Source of the DNA: Pleurotus ostreatus/Saccharomyces cerevisiae fusant | Lineage: Eukaryota > Opisthokonta | Assembly: GCA_024196135.1 (NCBI GenBank) | Contig: JAMQCK010000278.1 | Span: 20,976 to 31,962, forward strand | Length of the DNA stretch: 10,987 bases | Reading direction: 5' to 3' | Shown: in pieces, positions 1 through 7,647 of the stretch | Numbering within the stretch: the stretch's first letter is position 1 | Layout of the letters: every line of letters starts with the position of its first letter | Made by a program: the position numbers and the translations under genes | The notes under the pieces: model-generated | Told to the model about the DNA's origin: nothing | Database searches by the model: none | What the model saw: only the letters and a program-made list of their open reading frames with translations

Positions 1-272
1 CGCGCCTGCGGCTTCCGCCCCCCCCCGCGCCCGCGCAGGCAGCTTCGGAGTGACCACTGCGCCGATAGCCTGCGCCTCTCGACGCGGCCGATCAGTGGGT
101 GGGGTCCCTGTTCTCGGGGGGCAGCATCAATTCGACGCTAGCGCTCTCGCACCAGCGCTGTGCGCCTACATGGACTGTGCACACTGCAAAAATGCCAGTG
201 CACGGGACAAGCCCGCCTCAGGGGCACCTCCCACACAGGCAGGGGTCCGTGATCCACGCTGCGCCCAGAGAC

Positions 273-397
273 AGGACGCGCGCACTCCACGACGGGGGAC
301 GTCGTTGTTGGAAGAAAGAAGATGGGCAGCCGGATAACGACTTTTATAGGGCGGCGGACGGAGTTTGAAGTCGGGCCTTCAAATGGTGTTTGCGTGA
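273..397. repeat. Direct repeat copy A
   Basis: This copy matches 942-1068 in the same orientation with scattered substitutions and a few small gaps. Shared blocks in order are AGGACGCGCGCA-TCCACGACG, ACGTCGT, GAAG-rich sequence, ACGA-TTTTATAG-GCGG, CGGAG-TTGAAGTCGGG and TTGGTGTTTG-GTG. Read on the minus strand it carries a TATA-like CTATAAAAG at 349-341. Spacing between the two copies is about 669 bases. This may be an old local duplication or two copies of a short non-autonomous element. I see no clear terminal repeats or target-site duplication. Confidence 0.7.
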
Positions 398-683
398 GCT
401 AGTATCCTCGAAATTATGCACCTCTTCTGGGATCAATGGACGATGGTCACATCAGAGCAGTATGTGAGCGCGCTGATATCATTGCCGAACCGAAATGCAC
501 GAACGAAGTCAATCGAAGTTGAGTACGTAGGCGAATGCCATACAACCTGGCTCTCAAGGGAGAGGGTAAAGGGGTCCCAAAAATTCGAGCTGATCGGCAG
601 CCCAGGACCGCGGACACAGCAGCAAGTTCATCACCCTGACAAAGGCAGCGTCTTCGCGTCCAGCCACCTCGAGCCATGCAGGC

Positions 684-734
684 CAGTTGCACGCACACCG
701 CAAGGTGTGCGTGCTGGCGGTGTGCGTGCAACTG
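684..734. repeat. Perfect 18-bp inverted repeat with 15-base loop
   Basis: The left arm at 684-701 (CAGTTGCACGCACACCGC) is the exact reverse complement of the right arm at 717-734. The 15-base loop (702-716) itself contains GGTGTGCGTGC at 704-714, an exact copy of an 11-base core of the right arm (719-729). The left arm could therefore pair with either of two partners. The structure could form a DNA cruciform or an RNA hairpin. It lies outside any supported gene. Confidence 0.85.
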
Positions 735-941
735 AACATGTCCCTCAGAGTGACCTCGGCGCCAGTGATCTGCGAAGCGAGGGCCTCGCGGAATCGCCGG
801 CGACACCCTAAGCCCAGTGAAAGCGCTGCTAACCCGACAACGGCGCGCGCTGGTTGGCGCACCGCTGTGCTGCGCCTAACGCGAACCGTGCTGAATCCCT
901 AGTTAAAGAGAACAGCCGAAGTCCAACGTCGCGCCTCAGGA

Positions 942-1068
942 AGGACGCGCGCAGTCCACGACGCGTAGAGAACGTCGTGGGTTGGGAGAAGAAGGGATGG
1001 CGACTGAACGACGATTTTATAGTGCGGCTATCGGAGCTTGAAGTCGGGGCTGCAATTGGTGTTTGGGT
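942..1068. repeat. Direct repeat copy B
   Basis: This is the second copy of the segment described at 273-397. It keeps the same order of conserved blocks and the same minus-strand TATA-like sequence, CTATAAAAT at 1022-1014. Conservation of that core, of the CTTCAAGCTCC-type block upstream and of the GCGCGCGTCCT block downstream (minus-strand reading) would suit a duplicated core promoter facing left. However, no coding region that I can support follows either copy. Confidence 0.7.
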
Positions 1069-1414
1069 GGACGAGCGGAGGTGCGGAAGCGAGCTGCAGA
1101 GCGGTGCCAAAAACAGAGGATTTGCTGATCGTTTTGGGGCAAGACGGTCCACCAGACTGAGAATGAAGAGAAGGTGCGCCAAGATAGCTGTCCTTTCGTC
1201 ATAGCTTCGAGGGCTGAGCCCTGCGCGAGCTTCGGTGCCTGCGTAGATGTTTGACGGGAAAAGAGAATATGATGGTCGAGGACAAGGGGTGTCGGAGCCT
1301 CGGGCCGATATGCGAACCACGTTAGCACACGTTCGCCATTGTTCTCGCGCTTGCCTCTCGCCGCCACCGTCCTGACTTCAAGGCGTAGTACTCCCTCAGA
1401 ATACCGCCTCCAAT

Positions 1415-2348
1415 ATGCCCGTCGGAATTGAAGCATGGTTTCTCCAGATACCCCCAATCACCCGATGCTGGGTAGCTTTAGCGGTCGTGACCAGCATCGC
1501 CGTGGTACGTCCATACGCGCTTGACTTGGCCTGTCCGTGCTGATGAACCTACGTAGCAATCACAAATGGTCACTCCATTGTCCCTATACTTTAGCCCCCG
1601 TAGTGCGTTCGTGAATGGGCAGGTGCGTGGCCATACCTATCGTGTCAGACTGACCTGACTGACCCACTTGTCATATAGTTATGGCGAACCGTCACGAATT
1701 TCTTCTACTTTGGATCGCTATCGCTGGACTTTGTCTTCCATCTATTCTTCTTGTGCGCACAACTGCATCTGCATAGCTCTACATATCCGCTAACACCCCC
1801 CTAGCATGCGCTATAGCCGCATGCTCGAGGAATCCTCCTTCGCGAATCGCAAAGCAGACTACTTCTGGCTCCTCCTATGCTCCTCCGTCATGCTTCTCGT
1901 ACGTCCCTCCCCCTCCTTCATTCTCTCATCCTCCCTCCCTACCCTCACTGACCTACCTCCCTAGGCCCTCTCCCCCCTCTTCAACCTCCCCTTCCTCTCC
2001 GCCTCCCTCGCCTTCGTCCCCATCTACGTCTGGTCCCGCCGGCACCCCCTCCTCCCCATCTCGCTCTTCGGCCTCGTCACCATAACCGCGCCATACCTCC
2101 CCGTCGCCCTCATCGCGATCTCGTGGCTCCTCAACGGCTCGTTCAAGGCCGTCATCGGCGACTTCGTCGGCTGCGCGGTCGGTCATGTCGCGTGGTTCCT
2201 GAGGGATGTGTGGGCGCGGGAGATGGTGGGCGGGAGTACGGTGCTGACGGATGCGCCGGAGGCTTTGTGAGTGCTAGGATGAGTGTGATGGGTGGGAGTG
2301 ATGGCTGACGAGTCCAACAGGAAACGGCTGTTCGGCGACGCGTTCTGA
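1415..2348 (+). CDS. DER1: Derlin (Der1-like ER-associated degradation protein)
   Basis: Six exons: 1415-1504, 1557-1622, 1679-1752, 1805-1898, 1965-2266 and 2321-2348 (654 bases, 217 residues, stop TGA). The introns are 52, 56, 52, 66 and 54 bases, all GT..AG. Derlins are rhomboid-fold pseudoproteases of the ER membrane that help misfolded proteins leave the ER for ubiquitination and proteasomal degradation. The N-terminus contains the Derlin signature FLQIPPITR (residues 9-17). Exon 3 starts at the conserved WR pair (W54-R55) before TNFFYFG. MRYSRMLEE (78-86) and the overlapping GxxxG motifs G173/G177/G181 (GDFVGCAVGH) are typical of the family. Several hydrophobic membrane segments are visible, and no rhomboid catalytic Ser/His pair is expected. 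The C-terminus ends KRLFGDAF and shows no SHP box for Cdc48 binding, so it is closer to yeast Der1 than to Dfm1. The length is normal for Der1. Every exon junction keeps frame and falls between conserved blocks. The ATG at 1415 gives the expected Derlin start. The family call is firm. The choice between Der1 and other Derlin paralogues is less certain. Confidence 0.95.
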
Positions 2349-2372
2349 GGGTCGGGTGCGGACTGGGGGATG

Positions 2373-2391
2373 TACTAATATTGTATTAGTA
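2373..2391 (+). terminator. Short AT-rich hairpin near the Derlin 3' end
   Basis: TACTAATA (2373-2380) and TATTAGTA (2384-2391) are perfect reverse complements around a 3-base TTG loop, followed by ATAATAAGG. The element lies 25 bases after the Derlin stop in an otherwise GC-rich region. It could help 3'-end formation, but that is inference. Fungal polyadenylation does not depend on hairpins, and an AT-rich efficiency element is an equally good reading. Confidence 0.35.
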
Positions 2392-2775
2392 TAATAAGGA
2401 TGCTGTCGATTGCTTCGCTTTCCTTGTTTGTTTTGTGTCGCTGTCCTTCTCGACTTGATCTTCGTGCCCACCAACCTCAAGACATATGCATCAGTCAGGA
2501 CGAGTTCCAAGCAAGCTATCGCTTTGCATTCCAGTGCTACAGTACGTATTCGTACATTGCATGCCGCAGTTGAGATGCAAGTAAGTAGAGAGAAACAAAC
2601 ACGAATCCCAGATAGAAATAGAGATAAAGATAGGTAACCAAGCGCCTTCGAACAGGCATTATAGTGTGCAGGTCGACCGGAGTCGGAAAAGGGGTAGAGT
2701 AAGTTGAAGATATGGTCCGTGAGAAGATGTGTATGAGAGATACAGTCAGTGAGTATCAGAACAGGGTCGAGGAGA

Positions 2776-2886
2776 GATGAGGATACATTCAGTGATGAGG
2801 GATGAGGATGCAGGATTCCGATGAGTAGATGAGATGAGTAGATGAGGATACAGTCTCCGGTAAGTATCTGGGGAATGAGGATACAG
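2776..2886. repeat. Degenerate GATGAGGATACAG repeats
   Basis: Four close copies of a 12-13 base unit occur: GATGAGGATACA at 2776-2787, GATGAGGATGCAG at 2801-2813, GATGAGGATACAG at 2841-2853 and AATGAGGATACAG at 2874-2886. GATGAGTA units lie between them at 2820-2840. On the zinc-finger transcript (minus strand) the unit reads CTGTATCCTCATC and would lie in its 3' UTR. The spacing is irregular (25, 40 and 33 bases), so this is not a simple microsatellite. Confidence 0.7.
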
Positions 2887-2925
2887 CGTCGTGCAAGTCG
2901 ATAGCCGTCGGCTCGCGCGTGCGGC

Positions 2926-4873
2926 CTACGCCATCGGCCCCGCGACGATGAACTCGTCGAACAACCAGCAGAGTTCCTCCTGGGTGGGGGGCGGATTGGA
3001 CTGCGGAGAGGAATAGGACGCGCTGGACGTGTAGGGTGCGTTCGACTCGGGAGAGTAGTTGCCGAAGTTGGGGTTGAGGTCGCCCATGTTCGAGAAGTCC
3101 ATGTCACCCATCTTCGAGAAGTCCACTTCGAGCTGCGAGAAGTCGATGTAGGGCTGCTGTGTGGAGTCCAGCATCGAGAAGTCAAATGCCGACTCTTGAG
3201 AGAAGTCAAAGGACCGGTCGAGCATCGAATCTTGCGAGAAGTCGATCATCGGCTCTGGCGAGGACTTCTGGTGCGCAAGGTCGAGGAGGGACTGCTGCTG
3301 CGCGTTGTCGAGGAACTGCTGCTGAGCAAGGTCGAAAGCCGCGGGCGCCGTGGGAGTCGCGGGGAACCCATAGTCCTCAGGAGACGATGCGGTGGCATCG
3401 AAGGAGAGGTTCTCGAGGGGAGAGTTGGTTCCGTAGGGGGAGGAGTCATACGGAGAAGACGAGGTGTCGTAGGGGGAAGACGAGGTGTTGTAGGGGCAGG
3501 ACGCTTGGGCGTTGTAGGGCGAGGACTCCTGGGCGTAGTACCAGGACGCGCTGACCTCGAGCTCGGCGGCGGCGGAAAACGCGTCGGTCTGGACAGCAGG
3601 GTACGCATCAACCTGAGCAGCAGGAAGCACTTCGTAGGCGATCACTTGCTGGTTGGCACCAGCAGGGAACGAGATACCGGCGAACTTGATGTCCGAGGCG
3701 GTCAGCTGCGGAACAAAAGAGTCTTCCGCGACGTGGAAGGAGCTTGACGAGGACGAGGCCTGGTTGAAGCTCGACGACGACGCGTAGGTCGTGTTCGGCG
3801 CGGTGGCTGGCGCGTAGTTGTCGTTGTAGTATGCGGCGGGCGGGTAGACGGGTGCTTGCTGGTTGCAAGCAGGCGCGGGCGTGTTGTAAATGGGCGGCGG
3901 CACAGGCGGGTAGATATTGGAGGTCGCGGGCGCGTAGTACGGACTCGCAGGCGCGTCGTGGTGCTGGTTCTGCTGGCATTGCGAGGGATGTACCTCATAG
4001 TACACGTCCTTCTGCTGGACGGGCTGTGCCTCGCAGGTGGGGGAAAGGGGACGCGGAGATTCTTGCGCGAAGCGTTTGGACGAGGTCGCCTTCTTCGTCG
4101 CCTTCCGCTTGTTCGGCTTGTTGGCGGCCTGCTTGGTGTACGGCGTGTAGCGCTTCGTCGATCGCATCGCACGATCGGGGCCTCCGCAGACCGTGTCGCG
4201 CTGCACCATGTGTGGCGCCTCCGGCTGCTCCCGCCCGTCTTCCCCGTCCTCGTCCTCGTAGTCGTTGTTGGTCCCGCCATGTTTCTTCTTGTGGCGCGAC
4301 ATGCTGGCTGCGTGCGCGGTGGCATAGCCACAAATCTCGCATATATACGGTTGCTCATGAGTACTGTACGAATTGTCAGTATCGTGGAGCACGGAAGACG
4401 GTACAGTGGAAGGATGCAGAGCCCAGGCGAGGGGTATAACGAACACCGCGATGGACGTTGTGGCAAAGCAGGGTAGACGGCCCGACGGCCCGACGAGAGG
4501 AGTGTGACTCACTGTTTCGCACAGATGTGCGATCTCAACGTGCCGTCTTGTGCTGCTCGGTAGGGGCATTCAGGGCAGGGAAACGGGCTGCAAGACATCA
4601 GAGAATGACCGAGCCTTAGGACGTATCTGAAACGCACCGGGTCTCAACGACGTTGGACCAGACGTCCTGGCGGAGGTGGAAAGTGCGGGAGTGGCTCTTC
4701 TGCGCGCGCTTCGTCTTCACGGGCTTGCCGCATACCAGGCAGCAGTCATTGACGAAGCCAGGAATCTCTTCCTCGTGGTCGAAAATCTGCACCCAAAGCC
4801 CATGAGTGGCGCGCCCTTGACCCAATAAGGAAATAGCACCATCACCCACCATACAGGTCGGCATGAGAGGCAT
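2926..4873 (-). CDS. Three-finger C2H2 zinc-finger protein, probable transcription factor
   Basis: Three exons on the minus strand: 4873-4638, 4587-4513 and 4363-2926 (1749 bases, 582 residues, stop TAG). Intron 1 is 50 bases (GTGCGT..TTGCAG) and intron 2 is 149 bases (GTGAGT..TACAG). Each exon supplies one C2H2 finger. Finger 1 has C45, C48, H61 and H66. Finger 2 has C83, C86, H99 and H104. Finger 3 has C112, C115, H128 and H132. The codon for H104 is split by intron 2, and splicing creates the linker THEQPY, close to the classical TGEKPY linker of DNA-binding finger arrays. An acidic stretch follows (DYEDEDGED, 138-146), then a basic nuclear-localisation-like stretch (KPNKRKATKKATSSKR, 186-201). 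The rest is low-complexity Pro/Ser/Tyr/Gln-rich sequence with SPY[DN] repeats, six DFS repeats (478-528) and an aromatic/acidic end. DNA binding and nuclear activity are inferred from the fingers and basic stretch. Targets are unknown and I do not recognise an orthologue. The ATG at 4873 lies about 95 bases after a TATA box. In-frame Met4 and Met8 are alternative starts. Confidence 0.85.
3091..3246 (-). repeat. Six DFS repeats in the zinc-finger protein
   Basis: Residues 477-528 of the zinc-finger protein contain DFS at 478, 490, 498, 511, 518 and 526, mostly as [IFVM]DFS[QKN] and often followed by Met or Leu plus Asp. In DNA the unit appears on the plus strand as repeated GAGAAGTC. Asp beside aromatic and aliphatic residues in a disordered region resembles known acidic activation domains. 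That function is inferred. Confidence 0.8.
3428..3545 (-). repeat. SPY[DN] low-complexity repeat tract
   Basis: This part of exon 3 encodes imperfect tandem units built around SSPYD, SSPYN, SCPYN and SSPYG. At DNA level (plus strand) it shows GTAGGGGGAAGACGAGGT-like units of about 24 bases. It is in frame and has no stops, so it is a coding repeat that may vary in length between strains. Confidence 0.65.
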
Positions 4874-4966
4874 GGCGAGTGTTCAGCGGGTTCAGCGGGC
4901 GGGATAGATGTTTGGAAGGTTGGCTGGGGGCGGGGGATGTGCAGAAACCGCCCCCGCCCGCCCCCC

Positions 4967-4972
4967 TTTATA
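4967..4972 (-). promoter_or_regulatory. TATA box of the zinc-finger gene
   Basis: TATAAA lies on the minus strand in the context GCTATAAAGGGG, 94 bases before the ATG at 4873. Transcription would start around 4935-4945 and give a 5' leader of roughly 60-70 bases. Between the TATA box and the ATG lies a strongly C-rich/G-rich tract. Confidence 0.55.
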
Positions 4973-4990
4973 GCTTTCTGGCGCGGACGT

Positions 4991-5021
4991 CCTCGATTGC
5001 TCCTCGATTGCTTCGATTGCT
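4991..5021 (-). promoter_or_regulatory. Triple TCGATTGCT promoter element
   Basis: Three head-to-tail copies lie 20-50 bases upstream of the zinc-finger TATA box: CCTCGATTGCT, CCTCGATTGCT and TCGATTGCT (plus-strand reading; AGCAATCGA on the coding strand). Two units are 11 bases and the last is 9. Close-packed identical units beside a TATA box suggest a repeated factor-binding site, or simple slippage. The binding factor is unknown. Confidence 0.45.
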
Positions 5022-5652
5022 CTTCCCTCAAGAAAGGAAATTTTGGTTGTTTGGCCATGTTAGCAAGGGCTCGAGTGGCTCAGTGGCGAGCCAAAGAATT
5101 GAGTGGCACGGGCGCAGGAGGGCGCCGTTCGCCAAAAAAAAAAAGGACTTGTGGGCGATTGACGGTGCGTTGCTTGTCCTTGTGGCGTTAGCGAGATGCG
5201 GTGGGTCCCATGTGTTGAGGAACGAGCGTTGAGTGGTCCCTTCCAAACAGAGTAATTTTGCTAGGGGGCGGCGGTGCTCTCGTCGCTAGGCAACAACTTT
5301 TTTACCCAAAAGAGCGAGACATGCCGGGATGCGGGCGTTTATGTCGAGGCTGACGCAACATTCATGCCTGGGCCTCGTGTACAAGGCATGGCCTGAGCGC
5401 CAAACAGCTGTTGTGCGCGCCCACAGGCGCCTTCAGCGGACCGCGCTGGTGAGTCAACGTGAAGGCAGGAGGCAGAGGATGTGGCGTGCGAATGCCACCA
5501 ACTTTGTTCCCACGGCTGATCCTCGCCTCTCGCCCTCATTGTTGCTATGAAGTTTGGGGAGTAAGACTGGGTAGCGCAAGCCGACTACGGCATTGTGGCA
5601 TATCCTTCTTTCTCAGTAGCAACCTATCTTTCCAAGTGGCAAGTGGTACATA

Positions 5653-5664
5653 TGGCAATTGCCA
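5653..5664. repeat. 12-base perfect palindrome
   Basis: TGGCAATTGCCA is its own reverse complement. Two CAAGTGG copies lie just to its left (about 5634-5647). It could be a dimeric factor site or chance. It lies about 780 bases upstream of the zinc-finger start and about 325 bases after the TAM41 stop. Confidence 0.4.
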
Positions 5665-5988
5665 CACTGCACTTACATAACTTCATCCACAACCAACCTG
5701 AACAGAGTAGCGACTTCGAGCCTCCAACCTTCCATTATCTTTACCCATAAGCTACCATAGTTTATGTACATGCCCGGTACTTGCTACATTAGAACGATTG
5801 TTGTGAATTGCAATTGATACCTCGTCCTTGAACTATGCTATGCAGCGCGGGCATGGGCCTCCCGCGGTCTCCTCATCTACTAACACCTCTATTCCGACGT
5901 GATGCCACGGAAATGGGCAGCTGGATCTGCATGTAATCGTCAGCAAGTCATTGAAGATGCTATACCATACAAGCACGGACCTGCCGCC

Positions 5989-7361
5989 TTACGACGCCTG
6001 GCCGCCACTCGAACCCTTCCACCACTTGCCGATCTTGGCTGCGCTGTAGCGCGCGCTCTTGACCAGGCCCGAGCTCAGGATACCCTTCATCGTCTGAATG
6101 GTGGCAGGGCCCTTAACGATGGACGAGGTTTCTGTTCAAACGTTAGCCGTCTGCTAGCCATAGCGAGAGCACAACACATACGTTGACGGATAACCTCCGG
6201 CAACCGCTCGTCGCCAGCCATACGAACCCACGCAGCGCTATCGCCAAAGTCGCTGATGTCGAGGGTGCTCGAGTAGTGGCCCTTGACGCCAGCAAGAAGG
6301 TGCGACGGAAGCTTGCGCAAGTGTGCCGCACGCGCGTGGGCCGAGGTGTCCTGCTTGATCGTCGACGAGAACGATGGCCAGTGCACACCAGGGAGGCCGA
6401 CGACGAGACGGTGGTAGAGCTCCTTGAACTGCGGCGCCTGCTTCTTGACGATGTTCTGCACCTTCGAGCGATTCTCCGCGGGTAGCACCATGCGCGGATC
6501 GCCGTTGTAGCTAATCCCCGCGATGCGCTCGAACAGCTCTGCCTCGGTGAACTCCTCCGGCATGGTGAGTAGCGCGTGCCGGACTGCAGAGGTCAGGTTA
6601 ACCTGTTGCGTCAACCGCACGCGCGCATCGTCCTTGATTATCCGCAAGGGCTTGTGCATACGGCCAGCGAGGTACAGCGTGCGCCAGTTCAACAGGTCCG
6701 AGCAGAGGTTATCCACAGTGGTGACGCCGTACTTGATCGTCTGCGGCGCGCGTCAGCGTCACGCGACCGGGGGGAGGATTCTGGTACGCACCACACCGTT
6801 CATCGGCACGTACGCGTTGAACCAGACGCCGGGGCTGATGTTCTGCACGCGCGACACGTAGTCCGAGCCCAAGACGCGCGCGGACAACGGGTAGTGCGAG
6901 GGGAACTGGTTCATGTTGATCGAGTGGAAGTGGTCGGCGTGGGTAACCGCGAAGAGGAAGTCGAGCATGGGCTTCTCGCCGTCGGGCGCCTCCACGGTGC
7001 GATAGCCATCCTGCTCGAAGACACCGGAGCCGTACGCGAAGGCGTAGCGGATGGGCGCGTTAAACTGCGCGACGATCGACTCGAGCAGCTCGCGCGTCGT
7101 GCTGGAGACGGGGAGGAACTGGTTGCGCCCGAAGTCTGGGGGAAGCGCGCGCGGGTGGATGATCCGCTGGGAGTTCGTCTGCCGCGGCTGCGGACCCAGC
7201 GAGGCCCGCGGCTTCGAGTTGTTTGGGGGCTTGGGCGGGATGTACGGCGGTAGTTCCGAGCTGCCGCCTGAGTGGGAGGTTTCCGTGGCGAGTGTGCGGG
7301 CGTGCAGGAGGAGAGGTAAGGAGCGGGCGCGGGGCTTGACGGCGGCGATGATGAGGCTCAT
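5989..7361 (-). CDS. TAM41: Mitochondrial phosphatidate cytidylyltransferase Tam41 (CDP-DAG synthase)
   Basis: Three exons on the minus strand: 7361-6792, 6740-6182 and 6131-5989 (1272 bases, 423 residues, stop TAA). The introns are 51 bases (GTGCGT..CCGCAG) and 50 bases (GTATGT..GAACAG). Tam41 makes CDP-diacylglycerol from phosphatidic acid and CTP at the mitochondrial inner membrane, the first committed step to cardiolipin. The N-terminus (MSLIIAAVKPRARSLPLLLHAR) is basic and hydrophobic with no acidic residues, as in a mitochondrial presequence. The nucleotidyltransferase-type core starts with RYAFAYGSGVF (105-115) and MLDFLFAVTHADHFH (132-146). Family blocks follow: IKYGV (192-196), NWRTLYLAGRMHKP (208-221) and SYNGDPRM in the second half. 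The spliced C-terminus TMKGILSSGLVKSARYSAAKIGKWWKG matches the conserved Tam41 tail and shows that both introns are placed correctly. The ATG at 7361 is the first in frame; the open frame further upstream has no ATG. The length suits fungal members (yeast is about 385 residues). No defect is visible. Confidence 0.95.
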
Positions 7362-7437
7362 TGGATAGTTTGAGATGACGGTTGGGGAGGAGGGGATTGG
7401 TGACAATTATGGGGTCCTTTCATCCGTGCCGACGCGC

Positions 7438-7452
7438 CACGTGCTGACGTCA
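7438..7452 (-). promoter_or_regulatory. CACGTG and TGACGTCA palindromes upstream of TAM41
   Basis: CACGTG (7438-7443) and TGACGTCA (7445-7452) are perfect palindromes one base apart, 77-91 bases upstream of the TAM41 ATG. CACGTG is the general E-box core bound by bHLH factors. TGACGTCA is the CRE consensus bound by bZIP (CREB/ATF-type) factors. Their use here is inferred from consensus and position only. Confidence 0.5.
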
Positions 7453-7647
7453 AGTCCCGCCGGACACCCGCCGGCTGCGCCGCTGCGGCAGGTCCACGGC
7501 TTGCAGCGGCTCACTTGGGTGAATGTAGGCCTTACGCGGCGGATGGCAAGGAATACAAGATCCTGGATAACCCACTGACTTTGGTCAAACTACCGGTAGC
7601 CGACTCGCAGTTTATGACGCAGCACGTGGCGTGGTCTTCCAGCATGC

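Larger units (their letters stand above)
1..1414. other. Long intergenic region with repeats, no supported gene
   Basis: This 1.4 kb stretch left of the Derlin gene contains several open frames of 70-160 codons on both strands. None shows a recognisable domain, a plausible exon chain or the codon bias of the neighbouring genes. Their peptides are rich in Arg, Ser and Pro, as expected for shadow frames in GC-rich DNA. What can be seen is repeat structure, annotated separately: a duplicated segment of about 125 bases and a perfect 18-base inverted repeat. A C9 run (bases 18-26) sits inside a small inverted repeat near the left edge (GCCTGCG at 4-10, CGCAGGC at 34-40). The right end must contain the Derlin promoter. 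I see no clear TATA box there, only a CCAAT-like pentamer in CCTCCAATATG directly before the start codon. Confidence 0.6.
2349..2925. other. Convergent 3' intergenic region
   Basis: This gap lies between the 3' ends of the Derlin gene (+) and the zinc-finger gene (-), so it should hold both 3' UTRs and polyadenylation sites. No gene is supported. A long minus-strand open frame runs through from the zinc-finger side, but it is in a frame other than the coding one and looks random. The AT-rich stretch at about 2371-2400, with a short hairpin, is the most likely 3'-end region for the Derlin transcript. The right half is filled with degenerate GATGAG-type repeats. Confidence 0.6.
4874..5988. other. 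Intergenic region between TAM41 3' end and zinc-finger promoter
   Basis: Both flanking genes are on the minus strand, so the right part is the TAM41 3' UTR and the left part is the zinc-finger promoter. Open frames here reach 117 codons but have no domain or splice structure I can support. Visible elements are the TATA box and triple TCGATTGCT, an A11 run at 5134-5144 (poly-dT on the coding strand, of the kind that disfavours nucleosomes), and the 12-base palindrome TGGCAATTGCCA at 5653-5664. No tRNA or other RNA gene was recognised. Confidence 0.6.

Noticed and set aside
447..811. Overlapping open frames of 119-131 codons on both strands around the inverted repeat
   Set aside because: Frames on both strands are equally open, translate to composition-driven sequence and cross the hairpin. 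There is no homology I recognise.
829..1320. Minus-strand open frame of 163 codons in the left intergenic region
   Set aside because: The peptide is Ser/Arg/Pro-rich with no domain, it overlaps repeat copy B and other equally long frames, and it has no splice structure or codon bias like the real genes.
2274..3209. Minus-strand open frame of 311 codons
   Set aside because: It overlaps the zinc-finger exon in a different frame and continues through the 3' intergenic repeats. It has a Ser/Thr/Arg-rich shadow composition.
3702..4476. Long open frames on both strands opposite or beside exon 3 of the zinc-finger gene
   Set aside because: These are Arg/Pro-rich shadow frames caused by GC-biased codon use. 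The zinc fingers and correct splice phases fix the coding frame.
6576..7253. Plus-strand open frame of 225 codons antisense to TAM41
   Set aside because: It is an Arg/Val/Gly-rich shadow of a strongly conserved TAM41 exon. No independent support.
7362..7406. Upstream extension of TAM41 by 15 codons
   Set aside because: The open frame continues, but its first codon is TTG. The first ATG, which also begins a good mitochondrial presequence, is at 7361.
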